Program-made: the position numbers and the translations under genes
Notes under the pieces: generated by a model
Database searches by the model: none
Told to the model about the DNA's origin: nothing
Seen by the model: the letters and a program-made list of their open reading frames with translations, nothing else
Assembly: GCF_023155275.1 (NCBI RefSeq)
Contig: NZ_JALMUV010000031.1
Coordinates: 36,655-100,654, forward strand
Source of the DNA: Streptomyces rhizoryzae
GTDB lineage: Bacteria > Actinomycetota > Actinomycetes > Streptomycetales > Streptomycetaceae
Length of the DNA stretch: 64,000 bases
Direction of reading: 5' to 3'
Part shown: piece by piece, positions 1 to 12,480 of the stretch
Layout: the number at the start of each line of letters is the position of its first letter
Numbering within the stretch: the first letter of the stretch is position 1

Positions 1-260
1 TCCTGGAGGCGGCGGGCCACGGGGAGGGCCTCGGCCCGTGGACCGGGCACGGGGTCGGACTGGAAATCGACGAGGACCCTCAGTTGTCGCCCGGCGCCAT
101 GGGTAAACTGGACGCTTGCGTGCCGGTCACCGTCGAGCCAGGGGTCCACATCCCGGGCCGTGGGGGTGTCCGGATCGACGACACCCTCGTCGTCCGCCCC
201 GAGGCGGACGGCGGACCCGAGCTACTCACGATCACGACCAAGGAGCTGCTCGCCCTGTGA
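1..260 (+). CDS. Aminopeptidase P family (M24) metallopeptidase, C-terminal end only
   Basis: The reading frame is open from base 3 and stops at 260, so only about 85 C-terminal residues are in the window. They match the end of the M24 pita-bread fold of Xaa-Pro aminopeptidases: a GHGVGLEI segment with the metal-ligand His, then TVEPGVHIPG with a ligand Glu, then GGVRIDD. In most M24 enzymes the last motif reads GVRIED, so the final metal ligand appears to be Asp here instead of Glu. These enzymes remove N-terminal residues preceding proline and are usually cytosolic with two metal ions. It lies 66 bp upstream of efp in the same direction, the usual actinobacterial order. The family call is fairly sure; substrate specificity cannot be judged from this fragment. 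Confidence 0.85.
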   Translation, partial: LEAAGHGEGLGPWTGHGVGLEIDEDPQLSPGAMGKLDACVPVTVEPGVHIPGRGGVRIDDTLVVRPEADGGPELLTITTKELLAL

Positions 261-326
261 GCCACCCGGCTCGCTGCGGGCGGTTTCGAGGTACCCACCA
301 CCTGTAGTCCAGGAGATTCCGCAACC

Positions 327-893
327 GTGGCTTCCACGAACGACCTCAAGAACGGCATGGTGCTCAAGCTCGAAGGCGGCCAGCTCTGGTCCGTCGTCGA
401 GTTCCAGCACGTCAAGCCCGGTAAGGGCCCGGCCTTCGTCCGTACCAAGCTCAAGAACGTGCTCTCCGGCAAGGTGGTGGACAAGACCTTCAACGCCGGC
501 GTCAAGGTCGAGACGGCCAACGTCGACAAGCGCGGCATGCAGTTCTCGTACATGGACGGCGACTACTTCGTCTTCATGGACATGGACACCTACGACCAGC
601 TGCACGTCGACCGCAAGACCGTCGGTGACGCCGCGAACTTCCTCCTGGAGGGCTTCGAGGCGGTCGTCGCGCAGAACGAGGGCCAGGTCCTCTACGTCGA
701 GCTGCCGGCCGCGGTCGAGCTGACCATCTCGGAGACCGAGCCGGGCGTCCAGGGCGACCGCTCCACCGGCGGCACCAAGCCCGCCAAGCTGGAGACCGGC
801 TACGAGATCCAGGTCCCGCTCTTCATCACCACCGGTGAGAAGATCAAGGTCGACACCCGTACCGGCGACTACCTCGGCCGGGTGAACAGCTAA
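327..893 (+). CDS. efp: Elongation factor P
   Basis: The 188-residue product is the normal length for EF-P, the tRNA-shaped protein that binds between the ribosomal P and E sites and relieves stalling at polyproline stretches. The N-terminal KOW-like domain carries the loop KPGKG (residues 30-34), whose tip lysine approaches the peptidyl-transferase centre; two OB-type beta domains follow. The GTG start at 327 follows an AGGAGA ribosome-binding site at 311-316. The stop lies only 2 bp before nusB, so the two are very probably co-transcribed. Family assignment is near certain from full-length similarity. Confidence 0.97.
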   Translation: MASTNDLKNGMVLKLEGGQLWSVVEFQHVKPGKGPAFVRTKLKNVLSGKVVDKTFNAGVKVETANVDKRGMQFSYMDGDYFVFMDMDTYDQLHVDRKTVGDAANFLLEGFEAVVAQNEGQVLYVELPAAVELTISETEPGVQGDRSTGGTKPAKLETGYEIQVPLFITTGEKIKVDTRTGDYLGRVNS

Positions 894-895
894 CC

Positions 896-1333
896 GTGGC
901 TGCCCGCACCAAGGCCCGTAAGCGCGCCTTCCAGATCCTCTTCGAGGCCGACCAGCGCGGTGCTGATGTGCAGTCCGTGCTCGCGGACTGGATGCGCCAT
1001 GCCCGGACCGACCCCCGGCAGCCGCCGGTGCACGAGTACACCCTCGAACTGGTCGAGGGGTACGCGGACCACGTCGCCCGCATCGACGAGCTGATCTCCA
1101 CCTACTCCGTCGACTGGGACCTGGACCGGATGCCGGCGGCCGACCGCTCGATCCTCCGGCTCGGTGCCTACGAGCTGCTGTGGGTGGACGGTACGCCGGA
1201 CGCGGTGGCGATCGACGAGGCCGTGCAGCTGGCCAAGGAATTCTCCACGGACGACTCCCCGGCCTTCGTCAACGGCCTGCTGGCCCGGCTGAAGGAGCTC
1301 AAGCCGGGGCTGCGCCGCGAGGAGACGCGCTGA
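896..1333 (+). CDS. nusB: Transcription antitermination factor NusB
   Basis: The 145-residue all-helical protein starts MAARTKARKRAFQILFEAD, the standard NusB opening with an Arg-rich N-terminus, and ends with the conserved FVNGLLARL helix. NusB pairs with NusE (S10) and binds boxA RNA in rRNA leaders, promoting processive rRNA transcription. The GTG start is 2 bp after the efp stop, indicating translational coupling. Two strong hairpins follow before the convergent bldD gene. Confidence 0.96.
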   Translation: MAARTKARKRAFQILFEADQRGADVQSVLADWMRHARTDPRQPPVHEYTLELVEGYADHVARIDELISTYSVDWDLDRMPAADRSILRLGAYELLWVDGTPDAVAIDEAVQLAKEFSTDDSPAFVNGLLARLKELKPGLRREETR

Positions 1334-1389
1334 GCCGCCCGCGCGGCGGCTGACCGGCCGCCGGCCGGCCGCGGTCCCGGAGACCCCGA

Positions 1390-1427
1390 CGGGCCCGGAG
1401 CGACGCAGTACCGTCGCTCCGGGCCCG
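1390..1427. terminator. Perfect 16-bp hairpin downstream of nusB
   Basis: Arms 1390-1405 (CGGGCCCGGAGCGACG) and 1412-1427 are exact reverse complements with a 6-nt loop. It lies 57 bp after the nusB stop and before the end of convergent bldD, so it can act in both directions. There is no clear T tract, as is common in Streptomyces. Confidence 0.75.
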
Positions 1428-1476
1428 TGGTGCGTCCGGGGCGGGGCCCGGTGGCGCGGAGGGTGCGCAGACGACG

Positions 1477-1508
1477 ACCGCCGCCCCGGGAGATCCCGGA
1501 GCGGCGGT
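1477..1508. terminator. Second hairpin between nusB and bldD
   Basis: Arms 1477-1491 and 1494-1508 pair over 15 positions with one mismatch. It lies 33 bp beyond the bldD stop on the minus strand and probably terminates bldD, working in tandem with the hairpin at 1390-1427. Confidence 0.6.
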
Positions 1509-1541
1509 ACGTTTCTGCGTGTGAAGCGGAGGGCAGGATCC

Positions 1542-2042
1542 TCAGATTTCCTCGTGCTGCACGGCCCGGCGGGCGTCCGCGTCCAGCACGCCCCAGCTGA
1601 TCAGCTGCTCGGTGAGCACCGAGGGCGACTGGTCGTAGATCACCGCGAGGGTGCGCAGGTCGTCCTGGCGGATCGAGAGGACCTTGCCGTTGTAATCACC
1701 GCGCTGGCTCTGGATGGTGGCGGCATAGCGCTGGAGCGGGCCGGCCTTCTCCTGCGGGACGTGGGCCAGGCGCTCCAGGTCCAGCACCAGCTTCGGCGGC
1801 GGCTCGGCGGCACCTCCCGGCGTCGTGCCGGGCAGCAGCTCCTGCACCGGCACGCCGTAGAAGTCCGCCAGCTCGGCGAGGCGCTGAACGGTAACGGCGC
1901 GGTCGCCGCGTTCGTAGGACCCCACCACCACGGCCTTCCAGCGGCCCTGGGACTTCTCCTCGACGCCATGGAGAGAGAGGCCCTGCTGGGTACGGATGGC
2001 GCGGAGCTTGGCCCCGAGCTGTTTGGCGTATTCGCTGGACAT
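1542..2042 (-). CDS. bldD: Developmental master regulator BldD
   Basis: BldD is the c-di-GMP-controlled repressor of the Streptomyces developmental programme. The 166-residue product starts MSSEYAKQLG. It has an N-terminal XRE-type helix-turn-helix (about residues 5-70, including SQGRWKAVVVGSYERGDRAV) and a C-terminal domain with the signature R114-G-D116 then R125-Q-D-D128, exactly the RxD-x8-RxxD motif that holds tetrameric c-di-GMP. The ATG at 2042 was chosen over an in-frame start 19 codons upstream because it has a GGGGAG Shine-Dalgarno sequence and gives the family's standard N-terminus. BldD is known to repress itself, and a perfect consensus box lies about 64-78 bp upstream. It is divergent from pyrR and convergent with nusB. 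Confidence 0.98.
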   Translation of the reverse strand: MSSEYAKQLGAKLRAIRTQQGLSLHGVEEKSQGRWKAVVVGSYERGDRAVTVQRLAELADFYGVPVQELLPGTTPGGAAEPPPKLVLDLERLAHVPQEKAGPLQRYAATIQSQRGDYNGKVLSIRQDDLRTLAVIYDQSPSVLTEQLISWGVLDADARRAVQHEEI

Positions 2043-2105
2043 AAAGCTCCCCAGACGGCTGTATCGACATGCGGCGCTGCCGCGTGGCTGGTAACTCACT
2101 GTGAG

Positions 2106-2120
2106 GTTACGCAGCGTAAT
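2106..2120. promoter_or_regulatory. Consensus BldD operator (autoregulatory)
   Basis: GTTACGCAGCGTAAT fits the published BldD consensus nTnACnC(A/T)GnGTnAn at every fixed position. It is the core of a longer inverted repeat, GAGGTTACG (2103-2111) facing CGTAATCTC (2115-2123), with one mismatch. A second overlapping palindrome, CTCAC-T-GTGAG (2095-2105), may be an additional half-site pair. The position fits the bldD promoter on the minus strand, agreeing with known autorepression. Confidence 0.75.
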
Positions 2121-2229
2121 CTCACTTCGTCAAGCCGAATGGGGCAGAGCCTCACCCGTCAGGGGGGTGTGTGGGCCGCCGGGGGCCTCCTGGTAGCCTG
2201 AGCCCTGTAATTCGACGTCCTTTAAGGTC

Positions 2230-2243
2230 CGTCCCGTGAGGCG
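2230..2243 (+). promoter_or_regulatory. PyrR-binding loop in the pyr operon leader
   Basis: The RNA sequence CGUCCCGUGAGGCG matches the core of the PyrR-binding element (UCCNGNGAGGY) and can fold as a CG/CG and CC/GG stem with a bulged U and a CGUGA loop. It ends only 3 nt before the AAGGAGG ribosome-binding site of pyrR at 2247-2253. A lower pairing of TCCTT (2218-2222) with AAGGA (2247-2251) would hide that site. PyrR in mycobacteria is reported to act by translational repression at such a position. The motif is read directly; the mechanism is inferred. Confidence 0.65.
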
Positions 2244-2263
2244 GAGAAGGAGGTCCGTTTCGT

Positions 2264-2854
2264 ATGGACGCGACGCATTCCGACCCGCGCACGCAAGCCC
2301 CCGCGCGACCGGTGCTCGAAGGCCCGGACATCGCGCGGATGCTCACCCGCATCGCCCACGAGATCGTCGAGCGCGCCAAGGGCGCGGACGACGTGGTGCT
2401 GCTGGGGATCCCCACCCGCGGAGTCTTCCTCGCCCGGCGGCTGGCCGCCAAGCTGGAGGAGATCACCGGCCGCGCGATCCCGGTGGGCTCGCTCGACATC
2501 ACCATGTACCGCGACGACCTGCGGCTGGGCCCGGCCCGCACGCTGGCCCGCACGGAGATCCCGGGTGACGGCATCGAGGGCCGGCTGGTCCTCCTCGTCG
2601 ACGACGTGCTCTTCTCCGGCCGCACCATCCGCGCCGCCCTGGACGCCCTGGGTGACATCGGGCGCCCGCGCGCCGTGCAGCTCGCCGTCCTGGTCGACCG
2701 CGGCCACCGCGAGCTGCCCATCCGCGCCGACTACGTCGGCAAGAACCTCCCCACGTCGCTGCGGGAGGCGGTCAAGGTCCAGCTGACCGAGGAGGACGGC
2801 CGCGACGCCGTGCTGCTCGGCGTGCGGGAGACCGCCCCGGCCGGCGAGCGCTAG
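2264..2854 (+). CDS. pyrR: Bifunctional pyr operon regulator / uracil phosphoribosyltransferase PyrR
   Basis: The 196-residue product is a type I phosphoribosyltransferase. The PRPP-binding signature LVLLVDDVLFSGRT is at about residues 108-121, and GIPTRGVFLARRL near 48-60 is typical of PyrR. The protein binds UMP/UTP and pyr leader RNA to repress the operon, and has weak UPRTase activity. The ATG at 2264 has a strong AAGGAGG site. It is the first gene of the eight-gene pyrimidine operon, and its own leader contains a PyrR-type RNA loop, so autogenous control is expected. Confidence 0.96.
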   Translation: MDATHSDPRTQAPARPVLEGPDIARMLTRIAHEIVERAKGADDVVLLGIPTRGVFLARRLAAKLEEITGRAIPVGSLDITMYRDDLRLGPARTLARTEIPGDGIEGRLVLLVDDVLFSGRTIRAALDALGDIGRPRAVQLAVLVDRGHRELPIRADYVGKNLPTSLREAVKVQLTEEDGRDAVLLGVRETAPAGER

Positions 2855-2950
2855 CGCACCCGCGTACGGACACCCGGTGGCCCCGGGCCCGCACCCATGC
2901 CTGCTCAACGGACATTCCCGTACACCTCCCTCACCCCCGGAGAAAACCGG

Positions 2951-3928
2951 ATGAAGCGTCACCTCATCTCGGCCGCCGACCTCACGCGGGACGACGCCGT
3001 GCTGATCCTCGACACCGCCGAGGAAATGGCCCGGGTCGCCGACCGGCCGATCAAGAAGCTCCCCGCGCTGCGCGGGCGCACCGTCTGCAACCTCTTCTTC
3101 GAGGACTCCACGCGGACCCGGATCTCGTTCGAGGCCGCCGAGAAGCGGCTCTCCGCGGACGTCATCAACTTCGCCGCCAAGGGATCCAGCGTCTCCAAGG
3201 GGGAGTCCCTCAAGGACACCGCCCAAACGCTGGAGGCGATGGGCGTGGACGCCGTCGTCATCCGGCACGGCGCCTCCGGCGCCCCCTACCGGCTCGCCAC
3301 CTCCGGCTGGATCGACGCCCCGGTCATCAACGCCGGCGACGGCACCCACCAGCACCCCACCCAGGCCCTGCTGGACGCCTTCACCATGCGGCGCCGGCTG
3401 ATCGGCCCGGACGCCGGCCTCGGCCAGGACCTCTCCGGCAAGCGCATCACCCTCGTCGGCGACGTCCTGCACAGCCGGGTCGCCCGCTCCAACGTCGATC
3501 TGCTGCACACCCTGGGCGCCGAGGTCACCCTCGTCGCGCCGCCCACCCTGGTGCCGGTCGGCGCCGAGCACTGGCCGTGCGAGGTCTCCTACGACCTCGA
3601 CAGCGTGCTGCCCAAGTCCGACGCGGTGATGATGCTGCGGGTCCAGCGGGAGCGGATGAACGCCGCCTTCTTCCCCACCGAGCGGGAGTACTCGCGCCGC
3701 TACGGCCTGGACGCCGACCGGATGGCCCGGATGCCGCAGCACGCCCTGGTCATGCACCCCGGGCCGATGGTCCGCGGGATGGAGATCACCGCCGAGGTCG
3801 CCGACTCCCCGCGCTGCACCGCCGTCGAGCAGGTCGCCAACGGCGTCTCCATCCGGATGGCGGTCCTCTACCTGCTGCTGGGCGGCAACGAGCCCGCCGT
3901 CACCAACCCCCGTACCGAGGAGAAGTAG
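2951..3928 (+). CDS. pyrB: Aspartate carbamoyltransferase catalytic subunit
   Basis: The enzyme condenses carbamoyl phosphate with aspartate, the first committed step of pyrimidine synthesis. The 325-residue protein has the carbamoyl-phosphate loop FFEDSTRTRISFE (about residues 49-61), the lid motif KGSSVSKGES, and HPTQALLDAF starting at residue 135. The ATG at 2951 was preferred over an in-frame ATG 18 codons upstream: it has a GGAGAA site and gives the usual N-terminus. No pyrI regulatory subunit is present; in many bacteria PyrB instead forms a complex with dihydroorotase, and pyrC follows 4 bp later. Confidence 0.97.
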   Translation: MKRHLISAADLTRDDAVLILDTAEEMARVADRPIKKLPALRGRTVCNLFFEDSTRTRISFEAAEKRLSADVINFAAKGSSVSKGESLKDTAQTLEAMGVDAVVIRHGASGAPYRLATSGWIDAPVINAGDGTHQHPTQALLDAFTMRRRLIGPDAGLGQDLSGKRITLVGDVLHSRVARSNVDLLHTLGAEVTLVAPPTLVPVGAEHWPCEVSYDLDSVLPKSDAVMMLRVQRERMNAAFFPTEREYSRRYGLDADRMARMPQHALVMHPGPMVRGMEITAEVADSPRCTAVEQVANGVSIRMAVLYLLLGGNEPAVTNPRTEEK

Positions 3929-3932
3929 AAGA

Positions 3933-5219
3933 ATGCGCAAGATCCTGATCCGCGGTGCGCAGGTGCTCGGCGGCGCGCCGCAGGACGTACTGATCGACGG
4001 CGAGGTCATCGAGGCGGTGGGCAGCGGGCTGTCCGCCGAGGGCGCCGAGGTCGTCGAGGCGGCGGGCCAGGTCCTGCTGCCGGGCCTGGTCGACCTGCAC
4101 ACCCATCTGCGCGAGCCCGGCCGGGAGGACTCCGAGACCGTCCTGACCGGCACCCGGGCCGCCGCGAGCGGCGGCTACACCGCGGTGTTCGCCATGGCCA
4201 ACACCTTCCCGGTCGCCGACACCGCCGGCGTGGTCGAGCAGGTCTACCGGCTGGGCAAGGAGTCCGGCTACTGCGACGTCCAGCCGATCGGCGCCGTCAC
4301 CGTCGGCCTCCAGGGCCGCAAGCTCGCCGAGCTGGGTGCGATGCACGAGTCTGCCGCGGGCGTGACCGTCTTCTCCGACGACGGCAAGTGCGTGGACGAC
4401 GCGGTCATCATGCGGCGGGCGCTGGAGTACGTGAAGGCGTTCGGCGGCGTGATCGCCCAGCACGCCCAGGAGCCGCGGCTGACCGAGGGCGCCCAGATGA
4501 ACGAGGGCATCGTCTCCGCGGAGCTGGGGCTCGGCGGCTGGCCGGCCGTCGCCGAGGAGTCGATCATCGCCCGGGACGTCCTGCTCGCCGAGCACGTCGG
4601 CTCCCGGGTCCACATCTGCCACCTCTCCACCGCCGGCAGCGTCGAGATCGTCCGCTGGGCCAAGTCCCGCGGCATCGCCGTGACCGCCGAGGTCACCCCG
4701 CACCACCTGCTGCTCACCGACGAGCTGGTGCGCACCTACAACCCGGTCTTCAAGGTCAACCCGCCGCTGCGCACCGAGCGCGACGTGCTGGCGCTGCGCG
4801 AGGCCCTGGCCGACGGCACGATCGACATCGTCGCCACCGACCACGCCCCGCACCCGCACGAGGACAAGGACTGCGAGTGGGCCGCGGCCGCGATGGGCAT
4901 GGTGGGCCTGGAGACCGCGCTCTCGGTCGTCCAGCACACCATGGTCGAGACCGGACTGCTGGACTGGGCCGGCGTCGCCGACCGGATGTCCTTCACCCCG
5001 GCGCGGATCGGCGGGCTGGCCGGCCACGGCCGCCCCGTCTCAGCCGGTGAGCCCGCCAATCTCACGCTGGTCGATTCCGCTTACCGTGGAGAGGTGGACC
5101 CCGCGGGCTTCGCCTCCCGCAGCCGCAACACCCCCTACGAGGGCCGCGAGCTGCCGGGACGCGTCACCCACACCTTCCTGCGGGGCCGCGCAACGGTCGT
5201 CGACGGGAAGCTGGCGTGA
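3933..5219 (+). CDS. pyrC: Dihydroorotase (class I)
   Basis: This is a zinc amidohydrolase of 428 residues that cyclises carbamoyl aspartate to dihydroorotate. The first metal motif is DLHTHLREPG (about 54-63), CHLST contributes a later His ligand, and ATDHAPHP (about 302-309) carries the catalytic Asp. Length and the HLREPG form place it in class I, which typically associates with PyrB. Its ATG follows the pyrB stop by 4 bp. Its stop overlaps the start of the next gene (GTGA), showing tight coupling. Confidence 0.96.
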   Translation: MRKILIRGAQVLGGAPQDVLIDGEVIEAVGSGLSAEGAEVVEAAGQVLLPGLVDLHTHLREPGREDSETVLTGTRAAASGGYTAVFAMANTFPVADTAGVVEQVYRLGKESGYCDVQPIGAVTVGLQGRKLAELGAMHESAAGVTVFSDDGKCVDDAVIMRRALEYVKAFGGVIAQHAQEPRLTEGAQMNEGIVSAELGLGGWPAVAEESIIARDVLLAEHVGSRVHICHLSTAGSVEIVRWAKSRGIAVTAEVTPHHLLLTDELVRTYNPVFKVNPPLRTERDVLALREALADGTIDIVATDHAPHPHEDKDCEWAAAAMGMVGLETALSVVQHTMVETGLLDWAGVADRMSFTPARIGGLAGHGRPVSAGEPANLTLVDSAYRGEVDPAGFASRSRNTPYEGRELPGRVTHTFLRGRATVVDGKLA

Positions 5220-5809
5220 CTCCTCACCTGTTCCATCTGGCCGCGGCCCCGCACTCCGCCCCGGTCACCGACTGGGCCGGGCGGATCGCCTGGGTCGTCG
5301 GACTGCTGATCTTCGTCGTCTTCGTCTACTGGCTGATGCGCCAGGGCTGGAAGTGGCGCGGCACCCTCCAGGGCGACCTGCCCGAGCTGCCGGCCGTTCC
5401 GGACGGCGCGGCCGGCGCGGACGGGGCCCGGCTGACCCTCAGCGGCCGCTACCACGGCTCGACCACGGCCGGGCAGTGGCTCGACCGGATCGTCGCCCAC
5501 GGCCTGGGCACCCGCAGCCGCGCCGAACTGACCCTGACCGAGCAGGGCCTGGCCGTCGTCCGGCCCGGCGCCGCGGACTTCTTCGTCCCGGCCGCCGCGC
5601 TGCGCGGCGCCCGCCTGGAGGCGGGCATCGCCGGCAAGGTCCTCCCCGAGGGCGGCCTGCTGGTCGTCACCTGGGAGCACGGCGGGAAACTGATCGACTC
5701 CGGCTTCCGGTCCGACCGGGCCGGCGAGCACCCGGCCTGGGTCGAGGCCCTCGGCCGGAGCACCCACGACCACACCACCGAGCACACCGAAACGGAAGGC
5801 GCACGATGA
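5216..5809 (+). CDS. Small single-pass membrane protein of the pyr operon (PH-like)
   Basis: The 197-residue protein has one strong transmembrane helix at about residues 22-40 (WVVGLLIFVVFVYWLM). A soluble domain follows that looks like a PH-like beta domain, with RLTLSGRYHG near the start and ELTLTEQGLAVV in the middle. The GTG start overlaps the pyrC stop and its own stop overlaps the carA start (ATGA), so it is translationally locked into the pyrimidine operon. A protein of this kind sits in the same place in other Streptomyces, but its role is unknown to me. A part in organising the membrane-associated pyrimidine enzymes would be speculation. Confidence 0.85.
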   Translation: MTPHLFHLAAAPHSAPVTDWAGRIAWVVGLLIFVVFVYWLMRQGWKWRGTLQGDLPELPAVPDGAAGADGARLTLSGRYHGSTTAGQWLDRIVAHGLGTRSRAELTLTEQGLAVVRPGAADFFVPAAALRGARLEAGIAGKVLPEGGLLVVTWEHGGKLIDSGFRSDRAGEHPAWVEALGRSTHDHTTEHTETEGAR

Positions 5810-6940
5810 CGACCTCCACCCAGGGGACCGCCAAAATCCCCGCCGTCCTCGTCCTGGAGGACGGCCGCACCTTCCGCGGCCGTGCCTACGGGGCCGTGGG
5901 GGAGACCTTCGGCGAAGCGGTGTTCTCCACCGGCATGACCGGCTACCAGGAGACGCTGACCGACCCCTCGTACCACCGCCAGGTCGTCGTCATGACCGCC
6001 CCGCACGTCGGGAACACCGGCGTCAACGACGAGGACCCCGAGTCGCAGCGGATCTGGGTCTCCGGCTACGTCGTCCGCGACCCCGCCCGGGTCCCGTCCA
6101 ACTGGCGCTCCCGCCGCTCCCTCGACGAGGAGCTGCGCCGCCAGGGCGTCGTCGGCATCTGCGGTATCGACACCCGCGCGCTCACCCGCCACCTGCGCGA
6201 GCGCGGTGCGATGCGGGTCGGCATCTTCTCCGGCAACGCGCTGCCCGACGAGGGCACCATGCTCGCCGAGGTGCGCCAGCAGCCCGAGATGCAGGGCGCC
6301 GACCTCTCCGCGGAGGTCGCCACCAAGGAGGCGTACGTCGTCCCCGCCCTCGGGGAGAAGAAGTTCACCGTCGCCGCGGTCGACCTCGGCATCAAGGGCA
6401 TGACCCCGCACCGGATGGCCGAGCGCGGCATCGAGGTGCACGTGCTGCCGGCCACCGCCACCGCCGAGGACGTCTACGCGGTCGCCCCCGACGGCGTGTT
6501 CTTCTCCAACGGGCCCGGCGACCCGGCCACCGCCGACCACGCCGTCGGCGTGATGCGCGAGGTGCTCTCCCGCAGGACCCCGCTGTTCGGCATCTGCTTC
6601 GGCAACCAGATCCTGGGCCGCGCGCTGGGCTTCGGCACGTACAAGCTCAAGTACGGCCACCGCGGCATCAACCAGCCGGTGCAGGACCGCACCACCGGCA
6701 AGGTCGAGGTCACAGCGCACAACCACGGCTTCGCCGTGGACGCGCCGCTCGACCGGATTTCCGACACCCCGTTCGGCCGTGCCGAGGTCACCCACGTCTG
6801 CCTCAATGACAACGTGGTGGAGGGGCTCCAGCTCCTGGACCAGCCGGCTTTCAGCGTCCAGTACCACCCCGAGGCGGCCGCCGGCCCGCACGACGCCGCG
6901 TACCTCTTCGACCGCTTCGTATCCCTGATGGAGGGCGAGC

Positions 6941-6948
<8 letters not shown>
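5806..6948 (+). CDS. carA: Carbamoyl-phosphate synthase small (glutaminase) subunit
   Basis: The glutamine amidotransferase subunit supplies ammonia to CarB for carbamoyl phosphate, used for both pyrimidines and arginine. The 380-residue product has the N-terminal small-subunit domain (LVLEDGRTFRGRAYG) and a C-terminal class I GATase domain. The nucleophile is Cys264 in FGICFGNQ, with His354 and Glu356 in QYHPEAAAGPHD. The ATG at 5806 overlaps the preceding stop by 4 bp. The frame could extend far upstream, but only this start gives the conserved N-terminus. Confidence 0.97.
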
Positions 6949-10252
<3,304 letters not shown>

Positions 10253-10260
10253 GGGCCCAG

Positions 10261-10288
10261 GAGGGGGACACCACGCGGTGTCCCCCTC
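10261..10288 (+). terminator. Terminator-like hairpin inside the pyr operon
   Basis: GAGGGGGACACC (10261-10272) and its perfect complement (10277-10288) form a 12-bp stem with a 4-nt ACGC loop, followed by TT. It lies 8 bp after carB and 44 bp before pyrD. It could reduce read-through to pyrD-pyrF or protect the carAB transcript 3' end. Confidence 0.65.
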
Positions 10289-10332
10289 TTCATGAGCCCC
10301 TCCACCGACTCCCGCGAAGGCCCGCCACCACC

Positions 10333-11438
<1,106 letters not shown>

Positions 11439-11442
<4 letters not shown>

Positions 11443-12275
11443 CCTTGGACCCCTTCGGCGCCCGCCTGCGCCGCGCCATGGACGCGCGTGGTCCGCTCTG
11501 CGTCGGCATCGACCCGCACGCCTCGCTGCTGGCCGACTGGGGCCTGAACGACGACGTCGCGGGCCTGGCGCGGTTCACCCGCACCGTCGTGGAGGCGCTC
11601 GGCGAGCAGGTCGCGGTGTTCAAGCCGCAGGCGGCGTTCTTCGAGCGGTTCGGCTCGCGCGGCGTCGCCGTCCTGGAGACCGCCGTCGAGGAGGCCCGGG
11701 AGCGCGGCGCGCTGATCCTCATGGACGCCAAGCGCGGCGACATCGGTTCCACGATGAGCGCCTACGCCGAGGCGTTCCTGCGCCCGGAGTCGCCGCTGTT
11801 CGCGGACGCCCTGACCGTCTCCCCGTACCTCGGCTACGGCTCGCTCAGGCCCGCCGTGGAGCTGGCGCGGAAGAACGGCGCCGGGCTGTTCGTGCTCGGC
11901 CTGACCTCCAACCCGGAGGGCGCCGAGGTCCAGCGGGCGGTGCGCGCGGACGGCCGCACGGTCGCCGCGACCGTGCTCGGCCACCTCGCCGCCGAGAACG
12001 CCGGCGCGCGGCCGCTGGGCTCCTTCGGCGCGGTCGTCGGCGCCACCCTCGGCGACCTCTCCGCTTTCGACCTGGCGATCAACGGCCCGCTGCTGGCCCC
12101 CGGCATCGGGGCGCAGGGCGCCACCCCCGCGGACCTGCCCACGGTCTTCGGAGCGGCGGTCCGCAACGTGGTCCCGAGCGTCAGCCGGGGGGTGCTCCGG
12201 CACGGTCCGGACGCCGGCGCACTGCGTGCCGCGGCCGCCCGCTGCGCCGACGAAGTGCGCGCGGCCCTCGCATAA
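11439..12275 (+). CDS. pyrF: Orotidine 5'-phosphate decarboxylase (type 2)
   Basis: This enzyme makes UMP by decarboxylating OMP. The 278-residue protein has PLCVGIDPH near the start and the catalytic Asp-Lys-Asp motif MDAKRGDIGST (D96, K98, D101). The length and KRGDIG form mark the longer type 2 family found in actinobacteria. The GTG start overlaps the pyrD stop by 4 bp. It ends the operon and is followed by a hairpin with a T tract. Confidence 0.95.
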
Positions 12276-12297
12276 CGCGGTCATTTGGTCCCGAAAT

Positions 12298-12329
12298 GTC
12301 CTGGTCAGCTGAGTCTGACCAGGACTTTT
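12298..12329 (+). terminator. Intrinsic terminator of the pyr operon
   Basis: GTCCTGGTCAG (12298-12308) pairs perfectly with 12315-12325 around a 6-nt loop and is followed directly by TTTT and a T-rich stretch. This is the most classical terminator in the window. It lies 22 bp after pyrF. Confidence 0.9.
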
Positions 12330-12480
12330 CGTCTGTTCTCGCTGACTCCGGCGCCATCGGCCGCTAGTCTCCGACGAGAGCACTGCACGTAAGCGCGTTG
12401 CTCGTTGCTCCGCTGTGGCGGGGCGACTAGGTTCCACACCGGTCCGTATCCGACAGTTCGACATCCGAGGTGACGTAGGC

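Noticed and set aside
2043..2099. Upstream in-frame start giving BldD 19 extra residues
   Set aside because: The extra residues are not part of the conserved protein, and the ATG at 2042 has a good ribosome site and restores the known c-di-GMP residue numbering.
2897..2950. Upstream ATG extending PyrB by 18 residues
   Set aside because: The extension is not family-like and the later ATG has a GGAGA site.
2222..4153. Long minus-strand frames opposite pyrR and pyrB
   Set aside because: No conserved motif; shadow of well-supported plus-strand genes.
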